From assembly GCA_024364735.1 (NCBI GenBank), contig JAGFNQ010009960.1:1-64000 (forward strand): a stretch of 64,000 bases of DNA, in the 5' to 3' direction. The notes under the pieces were generated by a model that ran no database searches, was not told the DNA's origin, and worked only from the letters and a program-made list of their open reading frames with translations. Position 1 is the first letter of the stretch. Every line of letters starts with the position of its first letter. Origin of the DNA: Boesenbergia rotunda. Its lineage: Eukaryota; Streptophyta; Magnoliopsida; Zingiberales; Zingiberaceae. Positions 24,058 through 36,502 of the stretch are shown in pieces. Both the position numbers and the translations under genes were made by a program.

Positions 24058-24953
24058 GAAAAAGTTCATAAAAAATGAAGTAGTCAAAACACTTCCATTC
24101 ATAATCAAGTCAAGAGAGGAAATTCTTGAGGAAATAAACAACTATAGATTTTTATCAGTAACTTAGACGAGTTTTGATGATTTAAATAAATACAATGTTA
24201 GGGTGTGTGCAAGTGTAGTTGGAAGAAATAGAGCATATTTAGGGAGTTATCGTATTGAAAAAACTGCTCATTTGACATAATTTATATGTAATGCATGTTG
24301 AGAAAAAAAATCGATAATATTTTCAATACTTTGATAATGTTTCGAGAAAAATTAAAGACATAGCAAAATCACATGAGAAACTAAAATAATTAGTTAATAG
24401 ACTTGAGTTGCATTATAATGAAATAACTAATAAATTTTCAAAGACTTAACTATACATTAACAAAGAAAGTAAGAAGACATTATGTAGTTGGTTGAAAGAA
24501 ATCAAATTCTCTGATAGGTATGTCTCGAATATGACTCGATGCGTAAATATGAATAAATTAAAAATGTTTGGAATTAAAAGTTATGACTGTCACATGTTCA
24601 TGCAAAGTTAATTTTCAAAGACTTATTCCAATAGCTTTCTATGACCCACTTCCCAATATTGTTTGACAAGTACTTATAGAATTGAATCTGTTTTTCATAG
24701 ATTTGATATTAAGGGTTATAATGGTGGCCGATATACTTCGGCTAAAAACATACATTTCTCTTATATTATGTAAACTTAAGCATATATTCCTATTTAGTTT
24801 TTTTTATTTAATGGAATATCTACCAGTTTATTTACTTTAAGAGGCACGACTAGTTGGTCTTGTGTAATACAAATGGATGTATCCATTTGAACAATTTTTT
24901 AGAAGATATTAAAAAATAATATTTGTAATAAAGCAAGAGTTGAGGGATCAATA
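24058..24953 (+). pseudogene. CACTA tnp2 transposase, first segment
   Basis: Recognisable blocks occur in order. A segment with REEILEEINNYRFLSVT lies near 24115-24170. A degraded form of the HNLDVMHVEKN block lies near 24265-24310. LKEIKFSDRYVSN and NKLKMFGIKSYDCHMFMQ lie at about 24493-24605. The DUF4218-type YLPVYL...EARL...YKWMYPFEQF lies near 24815-24895. Several stops and shifts show it is dead. The intact family encodes a DDE-type transposase acting at CACTA ends. The reading runs up to GSI at the retrotransposon insertion point. Confidence 0.8.
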
Positions 24954-26733
24954 TGATGGGATCTGGGTGGCTAGACGGGTGGGGGTGTGAATAGTCAGCC
25001 ATCAAAAACTCACTTCTTTTTCTTTCTGCACTCAGGTTAACAGCGGAAAAACAAACAGAGAATAACACAAGGATTTACAAGGTTCGGGGATAACTTGCCC
25101 CTACTCCTTGGTATGCCCGTGAGGTGGACGATCCCTTGATCATACGCAGATCATGCCCCGGAGTGAATCCGGCTAATAACTTCTCCTTCTCGGTGGAGTA
25201 ACCTCTCCACAAACGTCTCAGAAGAATATAAGTTAAGCACAGGAGACTGGAGAAGCTTACACAACAAATGGAGCAGAATGATCAGGCAAGAAGAAACAAT
25301 GCAGAGAGCACAACAACACCACAGCAACCCTTTGCTTCGTTCTCTGTTCTCGTTGCTTTCTCTTCTTCGTCAACCTCTTCTTCTTAAGCTTCCTTCTGCA
25401 CACTTACAGGCGTCACCCACTGACCTCTTCTGAGCTCTCAGTTCACTGAAGTCCTCTTCAGCTGAAGCTTCAGGTCAGTCGTCACCCACTGACCCCATCT
25501 GAGCTCTCAGCCTACCTCCTTAGCTAAAGCTTCAGGTCGTCAGGTGTCGTTGAAACCTGCAAATGTATATCAAACAAAAAGACACCAGAGAAAGTCTCCC
25601 TTGACCATTCTCCTTGCTCCTTCGAAGGTCTGTATCATATGCACACTCACAGATTTATTAGCGAAGCAAATCAGAAATTTGACAACCATTTGAATTAAAG
25701 TTCTGAGTTGCTGATCGGTCACCTGGACCGATCATACAATCTCCTGACCAATCAGACTCGATCCTGATCGATCCAGTGATGTTCAGATCGGTCTCAATGA
25801 CCGATCAGAGACCAGGGATCGATCACCAGATCGATCACAAACCTTACTGGAAGTTCAGGGTTTAGAGTAGTCAAGACCCCTGATCGGTCTTACTGACCGA
25901 TCAGCCAAGGCCTGATCGGTCAACCTGACAGATCAGGCAGGTGGCTAATCGGTCCAACTGATCGATCAGCATAGGGCTGGACCGATCAGGCTACCACCTG
26001 ATCGGTCCAGGAAAGTCCTGACCGATCACACTGATCGATCACCAACATTCTGTGACCTCACAGAATGTTTTCTGATCGGTCACCAGACCGTTCAGAAAGC
26101 CTTCTGTTTCCTCAGAAGCTTTCTGGATCGGTTAACAGACCGATCAGACATCCTGGATCGTTCCTGTGACCGATCTAGAATCAAGGGAGTTTGTGTCAAC
26201 TCCCTGATCGGACTTCAGACCGATCCAACCACTCATTTTGACCCTGAGTCCAGAGAACAGGCTCCCTTGCCTTCTCTGACTCAGTCTGGTCCCGGAGAAC
26301 GAGCTACCGAGCCCTCTCCGACTTATCCTGATCCAGAGAACGAGCTACTGAGCCCTCTCTGACCTAAGTCCAGAGAACGAGCTACCGAGCCCTCTCCAAC
26401 TCAACCCGGTCCAGAGAACGAGCTACCGAGCCCTCTCTGACCTAAGTCAAGAGAACGTGCTACCGAGCCCTCTCCGACTCATCTCAGTCCATCCGGTTGG
26501 ACCTTTGCCCAGCTTCACTCACCAGGACTTCATGCCCAGCTTCACTCACCAAGACTTTTGCCCAGTTTCACTCACCAGGACTTCGTGCCCAGCTTCACTC
26601 ACCAGGACTTCGTGCCCCGCTCCACTCACCAGGACTTTTAATCCGAATTTAACTATCCGTTCTCAATTCTCACTCAACCGAACTTAAATCGGTGTTAACA
26701 TCAAAACAATAATCAGGTCAGACTGCATCAACA
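24954..26733 (-). repeat. 3' LTR of the SIRE element (1780 bp)
   Basis: Plus-strand ends are TGATGGGATC and GCATCAACA. It contains GATCGGTC palindromes (25710-26235), the GAACGAGCTACCGAGCCCTC array (26280-26475) and a 27-bp CCCAGCTTCACTCACCAGGA array (26508-26640). It is very similar to 29910-31576 plus 33708-33855. Confidence 0.92.
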
Positions 26734-27240
26734 ATCTCCCCCTTTTTGTTGTTTGACAACCCAATTTAAGTTTAAGTATTAAGTGAACATAAGAGTCAAG
26801 TTTATTATTGCAAGGGAATCAGAATCCTCCCCCTACAATAGTTAAGTTCGTAATAAAACCTAAACTTAACTAACCATCCTCTCCCTCTTTGTCAAACACC
26901 GAAAAGGGTGTAGACTGGTTATTAAGTTTAAAAACTCCCCCTTAAACAAGGGTCTCTCCCCAAAACCAAAGTAAAAATGAAGAATAATTTTTGAATTGCA
27001 TTTGAAAGACATATACCATAAATACATCATGGCAAAACACTCATATGCATCATATGTCAATGAAGTAAGGAATCAAATAGAGCTGATGACTGAAGTAACA
27101 CCGAAATAAATAGGCATAACATAATATTATCAGTCACACATAATCATAAGAAAACATCCATAAGTCATAACCTACATCAAAATATATCAGTCCTGAGCAT
27201 CAGGAGTACGTGGGACATCAAACATCGGATCAAATTATAC
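26734..27240 (-). other. Polypurine tract and 3' tail
   Basis: The reverse complement of 26734-26750 contains AAAAAGGGGGAGA directly before the LTR. The remaining AT-rich tail matches 3590-4188 in reverse. No ORF remains, so the env-position gene is deleted here. Confidence 0.8.
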
Positions 27241-27261
27241 CAGTGTGCATAAAACTCCTCG

Positions 27262-27420
27262 GAGAGCCCTGATCGGTCTCCTTGACCGATCAAGGAAAGA
27301 CCTGATCGGTCTGCTTGACCGATCAGAAAGTATCCTGATCGGTCTGCAGACCGATTAGGTTTGTTGCTGTTTGATACAGAAGGATTTTTGATTGGTCTGT
27401 GGACCGATCAGATTCCAGAA
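27262..27420 (-). repeat. Internal GATCGGTC palindrome array
   Basis: Four palindromes of about 26 bp (arms CTGATCGGTC / GACCGATCAG) occupy the same relative position as 1283-1645, between post-pol spacer and the place where the env-position ORF would begin. Confidence 0.8.
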
Positions 27421-27469
27421 AAATTTCTGAGACTCTGATACATTCCAGGTCAGACTGTAACAACATGAG

Positions 27470-28470
27470 TTTGAGTCCCTTAACCAAAACTTATTCCACA
27501 CGAATTTTGATAATCCAATTTAATTCATAGTCCCAAGTTTGTATCAAGTCCATAGTCCCAAGTTTGTCGTAACCCTAGTCCTAATTCTCAATTCTATTAA
27601 TAATTCATAGATTGGATTAAAATGGATAATCCATAGTCCCAAGTTTGTCTTAACCATAAAGTCCCAAAACAAGTTTGTATCAAAAACCCAAAGATGATGC
27701 TCCAACCAATCTTACATGATTGGAATGTCCAAGTATGTTCTTGGAACCAAATACACATATATTGGTTTTCCCCTTGACTAGAAGGACATTCGAATATTTG
27801 AATGTCACCTATTCCTACAACCTTGAGACTAACCTTGTTAAGATCTGGTACTTGGGCAATGCAATACTATTATCTCGATAGCAGGCTCGTGTTCACTCAT
27901 CACCATACTCGGTAACAATATATTATCTATCTATTAACATCACCAGAAAAATTACCTTCCCATAAAAGGTTGCTTGTTAAGCACTTGCTAATTAGTAAAT
28001 CTAGCTAGAATTGTAGGCCCTTGGATGTTTTAAGCAGATAATAGAAAAAGTGGCTATTGAACATTGAAATGAGAGTCAGATAAATGGAATCGTTAAGCTT
28101 GAGTCTTTCTAGAAGTTATTGGCAACAATCTCAATAACTATAAATATGCAAATACAACTCAAATATAATAAAAGGAGGCCTTATATAGAATAGTAAGCTT
28201 GCATTTGACAAGGGCATCAAGATTTGCCCAACTCCACTTTGGCTAGCATGGAATTTGATTACTCAACACAATCTAACATAAAAATAGAACAATGGCATAT
28301 GCAGAAAATCATATAGTTATATAAACAGGAGGCAAAAAACCACAAAAAGAGTGTTGCACTTAGGTTGAACCTAACATCTCACCCCATTTCTAGCAATACA
28401 CAAACATTTTGTTAGACCTTATAGTTTGTGTGAGATGTCCCCAAGTTACCCAACAATTAGGAATGATCAA
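27470..28470 (-). other. Post-pol untranslated spacer
   Basis: Matches 800-1280 in reverse complement, around TTAGACCTTATAGTTTGTGT at about 28411 and GATTGGAATGTCCAAGTATG at about 27720. Repeated CATAGTCCCAAGTTTGT occurs at 27520-27640. Non-coding. Confidence 0.65.
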
Positions 28471-28489
28471 GTTGCCCTACAATTAAGAA

Positions 28490-28780
28490 CGATCTATCCT
28501 CGGTCATGTGTTTGGAGTACCCACTATCAACAAACCATGTTGATAGATGCTCCCCCTCAACCAATGCCTACACAATACGAAAGATAGATGATTTAGGTAC
28601 CTAAATCTTGGGACCTAATGCACCTATAATACAAGTCTTTGGCACCCATGCCTTGGTCATTTTCTTCCTAAATTTTTGAACCTTAGAAGCATTTGGTGAT
28701 CTAAATTGGGTTCTAGATATTAATGACACAAAACTAGGTTCCTTAGATTGGTAACCTATACCGGCCTTGTTGTAGACTGC
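28490..28780 (-). pseudogene. Gag-pol junction remnant
   Basis: The minus strand near 28490-28550 reads STWFVDSGYSKHMTEDR, the conserved (W-Y/F-x-DSGCS-x-HMTG) segment at the start of Copia pol. Immediately beyond, sequence jumps to the post-pol spacer, marking a large internal deletion of protease, integrase and reverse transcriptase. Confidence 0.75.
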
Positions 28781-28783
28781 TCT

Positions 28784-29857
28784 TTAAGAGTTGAGGATCA
28801 TGTCCAAGGTCTTAGAGCTATTTGAAAATTTTCCAAGAATATTCTTGAATTTTTCAACTTCACTCTTTAAGGCCTTGTTCTCATCCTCAAGGACCTCAAC
28901 ATACAAGTCATCAATTTCCTCATCCTTAGAGGTTTTCAATTGTTCTACTTTTAATTTTAAGGACTTTACCTTGTCCTTAGATTTCTTAAGCAAAGTAGTT
29001 AAACAAGCAATGGTTCTATAACATTTATCGAGCTCGGGAGAGATTACCTCTTCATCATCCGAGGATGATGAAGCCGTGGTTGATGGATCACTTGATTCGT
29101 CACCACTTTCTACGTTTGACTCTTCCAACGCCATAAGAGACACGTGGCGGGTGCTCTTCTCCTCCTCCTTCTTCTTCTTTCCTTTGTCCCCTGCTACAAG
29201 AGCAATACCCTTCTCTTTTGGGCCTTTGTTAGCAAGCTCATGTAGCTCCATTTCACAAAAGAAGTCATCTAAATTTACAATGGAAAGATTCTTGGATACC
29301 TTGTAGGCATCCACCATGGATGACCATAAGGCATTCCTAGGGAATGACTTAAGTACATACCTTACAAGGTCACGGTTCTCGACCTTCTCATCGATCGAGT
29401 GCAAGCCATTGAGGATCTCCTTGAATTGACCATGGAGCTCGCTCACAGTTTCAGAATCTTTCATGGAAAGGTTCTGGAGTTGATTGAGGAAGAGATCCCT
29501 CTTTGCTATCCGGGAGTCTCGAGTGTCTTCGTGTAGCTCTATGAGCTTGTTCCACAGATCTTTGGCACTTGAGAAAGGACCAACCTTGATGACTTGCTCC
29601 TTGGTCATCCCACACTGCAGGGTGACCATTGCCTTGGTGTCTGCCTCCCCTTTCCTTGTCTGTTCGGCTGACCATCTTGAGAACTCAAGCTCCTTGCCCT
29701 CGGCATCCTTTGGAGGGGAGAATCCCGCCTTGACTGAAAACTACATACCAATGTCGATTTTCAGATAGTACTCCATCCTGGATCTCCAGTATTGAAAGTC
29801 TGCTCCATCGAAGAAAGGTGGACTGTTGGTGCTGAAGCATTCTCCTCTCAAAGTCAT
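28784..29857 (-). pseudogene. Copia gag (UBN2-type) of SIRE family 1, one in-frame stop
   Basis: ATG at 29857. The frame runs 358 codons to 28784 with one TAG near 29741-29743, where the related copy at 44080 has Trp. The capsid-like region contains SAKDLWNKLIELHEDTRDSR and GHVENRDLVRYVLKSFPRNA-type motifs. A Lys/Glu-rich linker, an Asp/Ser acidic stretch and a predicted coiled coil (KSKDKVKSLKLKVEQLKTSK) follow. The CCHC zinc knuckle expected between the linker and acidic stretch is missing. Gag forms the virus-like particle that encloses the RNA in the cytoplasm. Confidence 0.85.
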
Positions 29858-29895
29858 CTTCTCTTAGGATGTTAATCCGGTAGAAAGAGCACCAG

Positions 29896-29907
29896 GCTTT
29901 GATACCA
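29896..29907 (-). other. Primer-binding site, initiator tRNA-Met
   Basis: The reverse complement TGGTATCAAAGC matches the tRNA-iMet 3' end with one mismatch, two bases from the LTR. Confidence 0.9.
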
Positions 29908-29909
29908 CT

Positions 29910-32900
29910 TGTTGGGATCTGGGATGGCTAGAGAGGGAGGGTGTGAATAGCCAGCCACCAAAAACTTACTTCTTTTTCTTTCTGCACTCAGGTTAGCAGC
30001 GGAAAAACAAACAAACAGAAAGAAACAAACAATCAGAGAATAACACAAGGATTTACAAGGTTTGAGGATAACTTGCCCCTACTCCTTGGCGTGCCCGTGA
30101 GGTGGGCGATCCCTTGATCGTCAGCAGATCAAGCACCAGAGTGAATCCGACTAATAACTTCTCCTTCTCGGTGGAGTAACCTCTCTACAAACGTCTCAGA
30201 AGAATATAAGTTAAGCACATGAGACAGGAGAAGCTTACACAACAAATGGAGCAGAATGATCAGGCAAGAAGAAACAATGCAGAGAGCACAACAACACCAT
30301 AGCAAAACCCACAGCAACCCTTTGCTTCGTTCTCTGTTCTCGTTGTTTTCTCTGCTTCGCCAACCTCTTCTTCTTAAGCTTCATTCTGCACACCTATAGG
30401 CGTCACCCACTGACCTCTTTTGAGCTCTCAGTTCACTGAAGTCCTCTTCAGCTGAAGCTTCAGGTTAGTCGTCACCCACTGACCCCATCTGAGCTCTCTG
30501 CCTACCTCCTTAGCTGAAGCTTCAGGTCGTCAGGTGCCGTTGAAACATGCAAATGTATATCAAACAAAAAGACACCAGATAAAGTCTCCCTTGACCCTTC
30601 TTCTTGCTCCTTCGAAGCTCTGTATCATTTGCACACTCACAGATTTATTAGCGAAGCAAATCAGAAATCTGAAAACCATTTGAATTAAATTTCTGAGTTG
30701 TTGATCGGTCACCTGGACCGATCAAACAACCTCCTGACCAATCAGACTCGATCCTGTTCGATCCAGTGATATTCTGATCGGTCTCACTGACCGATCAGAG
30801 ACCAGGGATCGATTACCAGACTGATCACAAACCTTACTGGAAGTTCAGGGTTTAAAGTAGTCAAGACCCCTGATCGGTCTCACTGACCGATCAGCCAAGG
30901 CCTGATCGGTCAACCTGACTGATCAGGCAGGTGGCTGATCGGTCCAACTGATCGATCAGCATGGGGTTGGACCGATCAGGCTACCTCCTGATCGGTCCAG
31001 GAACGTCCTGACCGATCACACTGATCGATCACCAACATTCTGTGACCTCACAGAATGTTTTCTGATCGGTCACTAGACCGTTCAGAAAGCCTTCTGTTTT
31101 CTCAGAAGCTTTCTGGATCGGTTAACAGACAGATCAGACATCCTGGATCGTTCCTGTGACCGATCTAGAATCAAGGGAGTTTGTGTCAACTCCCTCATCG
31201 GACTTCAGACCGATCCAACCACTCATTTTGACCTTGAGTCCAGAGAACAGGCTCCCTTGCCTTCTCTAACTCTGTCTGGTCCCGGAGAACGAGCTACCGA
31301 GTCCTCTCCGACTTATCCCGGTCTAGAGAACGAGCTACCGAGCCCTCTCTGACCTAAGTTCGGAGAATGAGCTACCGAGCCCTCTCCAACTCAACCCGGT
31401 CCAGAGAACGAGCTACCGAGCCCTCTCTGACCTAAATCCGGAGAACGAACTACCGAGCCCTCTCCGACTCATCTCGGTCCATCCGGTTGGACCTTTGCCC
31501 AGCTTCACTCAACAGGACTTCGTGCCCAGCTTCACTCACTAAGACTTCGTGTCCAGCTTCACTCACCAGGACTTCGTGTTAGTGATATGAGAGAAGTGTC
31601 CTAAGGCAATCACCTTATGATTGTAATCATTTATTCTAATAAATGAATATTCACTATTTGAGTATACATATTTGTTTATTTGATTGAGATCTTAAACTCA
31701 TTTACTGAATGTCCGCAATACAATTCACAGCATGAGAGAATTTGTGATGAATTCACAACTAGTGATTATCTCTACATGTGCAATTGTGAAGTATTGAAAT
31801 TGTCCCTAGTCGATGAATTGATAAATACGGACACTATCAATTCTGTTGAGACTAGCATGGGTTATTCTCTAATCAGCTGATTCTCACTGGCTGGTGACAT
31901 TGAGATGTCCGGAGATAAACATGAATGCTAGTTAAGGGAACTAGTTCATTGGAGTGACTGGCTGTAAAACTTCATATGGTAGTCTACATATAGATATGTC
32001 AGTGAAGTTCTTACTGCAGCTTAAGTGCGATGTTCCTTTGACTTGCGGTGTTCAAGTCATCTTGGTCATGGAGACTTATACTTTGACATCTTAAGCAAGT
32101 GTCTCCAAGCAGGTGTGGACTTAGGATGATTGGGTATAAGCCGAAGTGCCCGAAGATGTTTGAACAACCTACAAAGGATTCATTACTCCTTGCGAGGAGA
32201 TGTATACCCGAGGCCTATCGTCGGATTATTACTCGAAGCCTCTGGCTAGAGCATGACATGTTCAGAGTATGAATCTCTTAAATACATGAGAGTAATTAGA
32301 ATCCGTAGGACGAGAAAACGTTACTTGGGCTAGGTGTGACGTAGTCAGCCTAGTGGGGACTGACACACATAGACCATGTCCTGAACCAAGTGGGTATAAG
32401 ATGGTGAAGGGAATGTGACACGATTCATTATAGCTGCTGAAGGGTTTCAGAATTGTTTCTGAGGTCAACCGTTGATCTTTCGATTAATTGGGGATCATGA
32501 TGTACTACTAGGTGCCACTCATGATCGTTCTATAATTAATTGATTAATTATAGACGACCAACATAAATCGAAAGCCTATTTAGTCACACGCACTACGAGT
32601 AATCCGAGGGATTTAAAACGAGTTGAAAATTAGATTTTCCAATCAAGAGAGATTAAGTTTGGTTGAGCCAAATGATAAGTCGAATCTGAATTTTTCAGAG
32701 ACGCATCGGAAGCGTAAAATGGCTAAGTCTTTTGAAGACTTAATAGATGAATTAAATAAGTTTAATTCATTGGGGCTTGGCTTGGATGGGCCGGCCAAAG
32801 AGGGCCTCCATCCTCTTTGCTTGGTCGGCCACAACAAAGGGAGAGAACCAGGTTTTTGGTTCAATTTATAAAATAAACCAAGTGTGGTTTGTTTTATAAA

Positions 32901-33855
32901 TAATGGATGATATAAATTTTTATATAATAAACCAAGGTTTAGTTTATTTTTCATGGAAATTAAAATGAACCATGGATTGGTTTATTTTATAAAATCAATC
33001 ATGGATTGATTACCATGATAAGGAAATTTATTCCATAGGAGAGAAGAGACTTGATTGATTTTTATCATGAATTAAAATATGATTTTAACCATGATATAAA
33101 ATCAAACTTAGCATGATGGAATAAGTTATTCCATATTTGAGAGGCTTGATGGTTGAGAGACCACTATATAAAGGACCCAAGGCAAGGCTTGGGTGTGAAT
33201 TGTAGAGATGAAGGCATAGACTCTCTCCCTCTCTTTCTCTCCTTCTCTTCTCCCCTTCTTGCCATGCGCCAACCAGCCTCTTCTTTTGCTTCGCCGGAAT
33301 TTTAATTCCGGCCATCCTTTTGTGGTTAGTCTTCCGACTTCTCTCTTGGTTTTTCTCGTCGTGTTCTCGGAGAATCTAGTAGTTCTCGAGAACACGAAAC
33401 TCGTGGCTTTGCGAAGTTATCCCGAAGATACTCGGCGTGGACGCGAATAGAGGCGGAGCTTCCAAGGGACGCTTACGGTTGGATCTCATCCCTTCCATCG
33501 AGTTACGCAAGGTAATACGTAAATTAGTTTATGTTTCTGCAAAATTTCAAATATATGATCATGTCTACACAAGATAAAATTGCATGCTTAGATGTGTGGT
33601 TAAATGATTTAGAGAAATTATTTATGCTAAACCTTCCACTGCATGTAATTAATTTTGAAATTACGAACCCGTATCCATGTCAACATGCACCCGGTCCCAA
33701 CACTTCGTGCTCAGCTTCACTTACCAGGACTTTGTGCCCAGTTCCACTCACCAGGACTTTTAATCCGAACTTAACTATCCGTTCTCAATTCTCACTCAAC
33801 CGATCTTAAATCGGTGTCAACATCAAAACAACAATCAGGTCAGACTGCATCAACA
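29910..33855 (-). repeat. 5' LTR of the SIRE element, interrupted by a solo LTR
   Basis: Starts TGTTGGGATCTGG next to the primer site and ends GCATCAACA at 33855. Removing the 2126-bp insertion and one TSD leaves about 1815 bp, close to the 1780-bp partner. It carries GATCGGTC palindromes at 30700-31215 and the GAACGAGCTACCGAGCCCTC array at 31280-31475. Confidence 0.9.
31577..33702 (+). mobile_element. Solo LTR (2126 bp) within the SIRE 5' LTR, TSD CTTCG
   Basis: Begins TGTTAGTGATATGAGAG, ends CCGGTCCCAACA, and is flanked by CTTCG at 31572-31576 and 33703-33707. A good TATA box (CTATATAAAGG) lies at 33164-33174, followed by a CT-rich transcribed leader, so its sense strand is plus. No internal element sequence or coding region remains. 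Confidence 0.92.
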
Positions 33856-33860
33856 CAATA

Positions 33861-34130
33861 TGTAATGCTTATTTGGTTCAAGAAAACATCTTCTTTCTGC
33901 TTATATTATTCTGTTAATAATATGAAAACCAAATATCGCAAGTTTCCTTAAAATTCTGATGATATTCATCTAATAGATCCATAGATACTTTATTTTTTAA
34001 AGTTTTCTATTATGCCAATAGGTACACTTGTTTATAGATGGTTAAATTCAAAAGAATATATATACTCCTGAACTGTGACAAGATCAAACCCTACAAAAGT
34101 GAGTTAACTTCTATATTCAAACATTTATCC
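33861..34130 (+). pseudogene. CACTA tnp2 transposase, second segment
   Basis: Continues the frame left at 24953: across the TSD the codons join to give GSI then CNAYLVQEN, the usual order in DUF4218-type CACTA transposases. Near 34065-34105 it has YILLNCDKIKPYKSEL. Stops and a shift lie between. It confirms that the SIRE element inserted into a tnp2 exon. Confidence 0.75.
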
Positions 34131-35126
34131 CCTTATATTTGATTGTTATACCAAATGTCTTAAAATTACCCTCCATGCAGCTTGTACAAACAACTACAAC
34201 TATAAATGTTAAATATCGAAATTGTAAGGGGCTAAATGGAAAAATTCAAAAATTTAGGATCTTGTTGGAATTAACCAAATTAGAGGGGCCTTTTTGCAAA
34301 AGAGCCAAAACAAATAAAAATCCAAACATTTCCTCACTTAATCCCGAAATTAGTTTCGCCCCTTCGTCTCTGCCTCGATGCCGCGACCAGCGACGCCGAC
34401 CGCCGCCGCCACGCCTCCTTTTCGCCTTCTCTCAGTCTTCTTCTTCTTCCTTTTCTTCTTCTTCTTCCTCTTCAGTGTGCATGAACGAGACACGGTGCGG
34501 CGTCTTTTTCCTCTCTCGCGTGTGAAGGAAGCAGCCGAGCCCTACTTCTTCTTCCTCCTTCAGCCTTTTTGGACGCCGAGGGGTTCTCCTCGTGATTGTC
34601 AAGTCGTCGGTGGTATCACCATCTCGTGATCCTCCTTTGGCATGTTTCCTCTTCCTCATCTCTCAGGCGATGCCAGAGCGAAGTGAAGGTAAATTTTTTT
34701 GGTGAGCTTCAATTGATGGATGGTTGCTTTTCCATTATTGTAGTTGGTTTCTTCTCCATTGCGGGTTACCTAGATCGTAGTTCATGGGATGTATCTTGAT
34801 GAAAGGAGGTCACGGTTGTGAACCAACTAGTTTATTGGGGTTGTACATCAGTTCATTCATAGGATGTTTCGGTTTCCATGATGTGAGGTGTTGCTATGTG
34901 AGATTTGGCTGAGCTATGATCAAGGTGTTGTTGCTATATTTTTTTTGTTTTATTTTAGTTTCTTGGATTTGTGGTGTGGGTGGTCGTGAGCTACAAACTA
35001 ATGAATTAGTTTGTGTTGTAATTAAGTCTGACGCTTAGTCCTTGGACCTTGCAGGCGGTTTGGCTGTGAGTTGTAAAGGTTGGACTTATTTCTTGTTTGG
35101 TTTAGTGTAGGATCTTGGATGGATTG
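34131..35126 (+). other. Unassigned segment with a gene-like GC-rich patch
   Basis: The sequence at 34147-34200 resembles 52738-52795, so CACTA sequence continues a little. A GC-rich, CT-rich patch (34360-34680) looks like a plant first exon: an ATG near 34670 precedes a donor GTAAAT near 34689. No recognisable protein is encoded. The segment ends where the next LTR begins. Confidence 0.4.
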
Positions 35127-36502
35127 TGTTGGATCGTGAGAACCGATAGAGGGGGGGGGGTGAATATCGGAAAACTTTCAGATTTATGGAAAGAGCAATT
35201 TGCACAGCGGAAAGAAACAAAACACGCGAACACAGTACTTTTTTACTTGGTTCGGAGCCTAGGTCGACTCCTACTCCAAGGCCCACGATCGTTGATCGTT
35301 TACTTTGGGCAATTCTATATGAGCGCAAAATCAGTTTACAAGAATAGATTTACAAGTATAGTACCATAAACTTTTAAACAAAAAAAACTCTTCTTTTACC
35401 GACGTCCGGTTGTAGGTTGACTTTCCGGAGCAGCGGGACGTCGTCGGCTCGAGTTGGGCAGTTTCGGAGCAAGGCGTGAGCACAGAAGAGCGTGGAAGCG
35501 TTGGTTCGAAGTTGTTGTTGAAAGCTTGGGCGTTGGGTGCTATTTATAGCACCTCGGGGCGCCCTGGACGTCGGGGGCGCCCTGCTACGTGTCAACCGAT
35601 CCGGTTTTAGCTCGGTCAAGCGTTATCCCATCCGAATAGGGATAAGTTTGACTCTGGGGGCGCCCTGGTCGCAGAGGGCGCCCTGCTTGACTTCTTCCGC
35701 GCAAAATTCTCGGCTGGATAAGGGTGACGCTTTGCAGGCTTGGGCGCGGGGCGCCTTGGCTGCTGAGGGCGCCCTGGCTGCTGAGGGCGCCCTGGCTGCT
35801 GAGGGCGCCCTGGCTGCTGAGGGCGCCCTGCCCAGTTAGTAGCCGAAGCTTTTTTTGCTTCATTTGTTTCTGGTTCACCTTGGGGGCGCCCTGGACACTC
35901 AGGGCACCCTGCTCAGCTGTTGCCTCACTCCTTTGAGGCTCTCTGAGTTGCAGACACACGTTCCTTCGGTCCTGCATCCAGGGTTAGTCCAAAAAATAAT
36001 TAATTATTAGTTTATACAGCCTTAGCTGTCTTGGTTCTGACTTTGGTCTCCAAAATGGAGCCCTAGGTCGAACCGACGTCTACTGTTCCCTCGACGGGGA
36101 ACGCGTCCTCACCTACTCCTCTCGGGAGAATTTACCTGATGCCAATCGTTCCTTTGGTTGGACTTTTGCCTGGCGGTCCTTTGCCAGGGCTTGGATGTCG
36201 AGCTGTCCTTCGCCCGGTGCCTAGCATTCCTTCGCTAGGGCTTCAGTCCCAAGCTGTCCTTCGCCTGGCGCCTAACAGTCCTTTGCTAGGGCTTTTTACC
36301 CTGGCATTCCTTCACCAGTGCCTAGCAGTCCTTCGCTAGGGCTTTTTACCCTGGCATTCCTTCGCTAGTGCCTAGCAGTCCTTCACTAGGGCTTTTCCTG
36401 CACACTAGAGTGACTTGTTAGAAAAACAAGTAAGACTTAACTTTTGAACTCTGTTGTCATTATCAAAACACAGGTTTGACTTTGGTGCATTCTATACCAA
36501 CA
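35127..36502 (-). repeat. 3' LTR of family-2 element (1376 bp)
   Basis: Plus-strand ends TGTTGGATCGTGAG and CTATACCAACA. In sense order (right to left) it has a tandem array of CTAGCAGTCCTTCGCTAGGG units (36155-36400), GGGCGCCC palindromes (35560-35910), then a TATA box CTATAAATAG (35540-35549). The 18-bp unit GCTGCTGAGGGCGCCCTG repeats four times at about 35758-35830, against two in the partner. Confidence 0.93.

Larger units (their letters stand above)
24954..33855 (-). mobile_element. SIRE-like Copia element, family 1, minus strand, TSD CAATA
   Basis: Both LTRs are present (24954-26733 and 29910-33855), with CAATA on each flank (24949-24953, 33856-33860). Reading right to left: 5' LTR, initiator tRNA-Met primer site, gag, a gag-pol junction fragment, then an abrupt jump to the post-pol spacer, internal palindromes, tail, polypurine tract and 3' LTR. 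Pol and the env-position ORF are deleted, leaving 3.2 kb of interior. The 5' LTR is enlarged by an inserted solo LTR (31577-33702). Confidence 0.93.
23331..34130 (+). mobile_element. CACTA (En/Spm) element with tnp2 transposase, split by nested retrotransposons
   Basis: The left terminus CACTACAAAATTTATATG is at 23331, followed by 300 bp of TAGCGACGGAA-type subterminal repeats, then tnp2-like coding sequence on the plus strand. The coding sequence is interrupted at 24953 by a SIRE element with TSD CAATA and resumes in the same frame at 33861. It can be followed to about 34130. The right terminus is not identified. Confidence 0.8.

Noticed and set aside
34378..34659. Phe/Glu-rich open frames on both strands
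   Set aside because: They come from a CTT/GAA-rich low-complexity run; no conserved protein.
35537..35977. Open frames with GALAAE or LSSQGA repeats
   Set aside because: They are translations of the 18-bp GGGCGCCC tandem repeat in the LTR.
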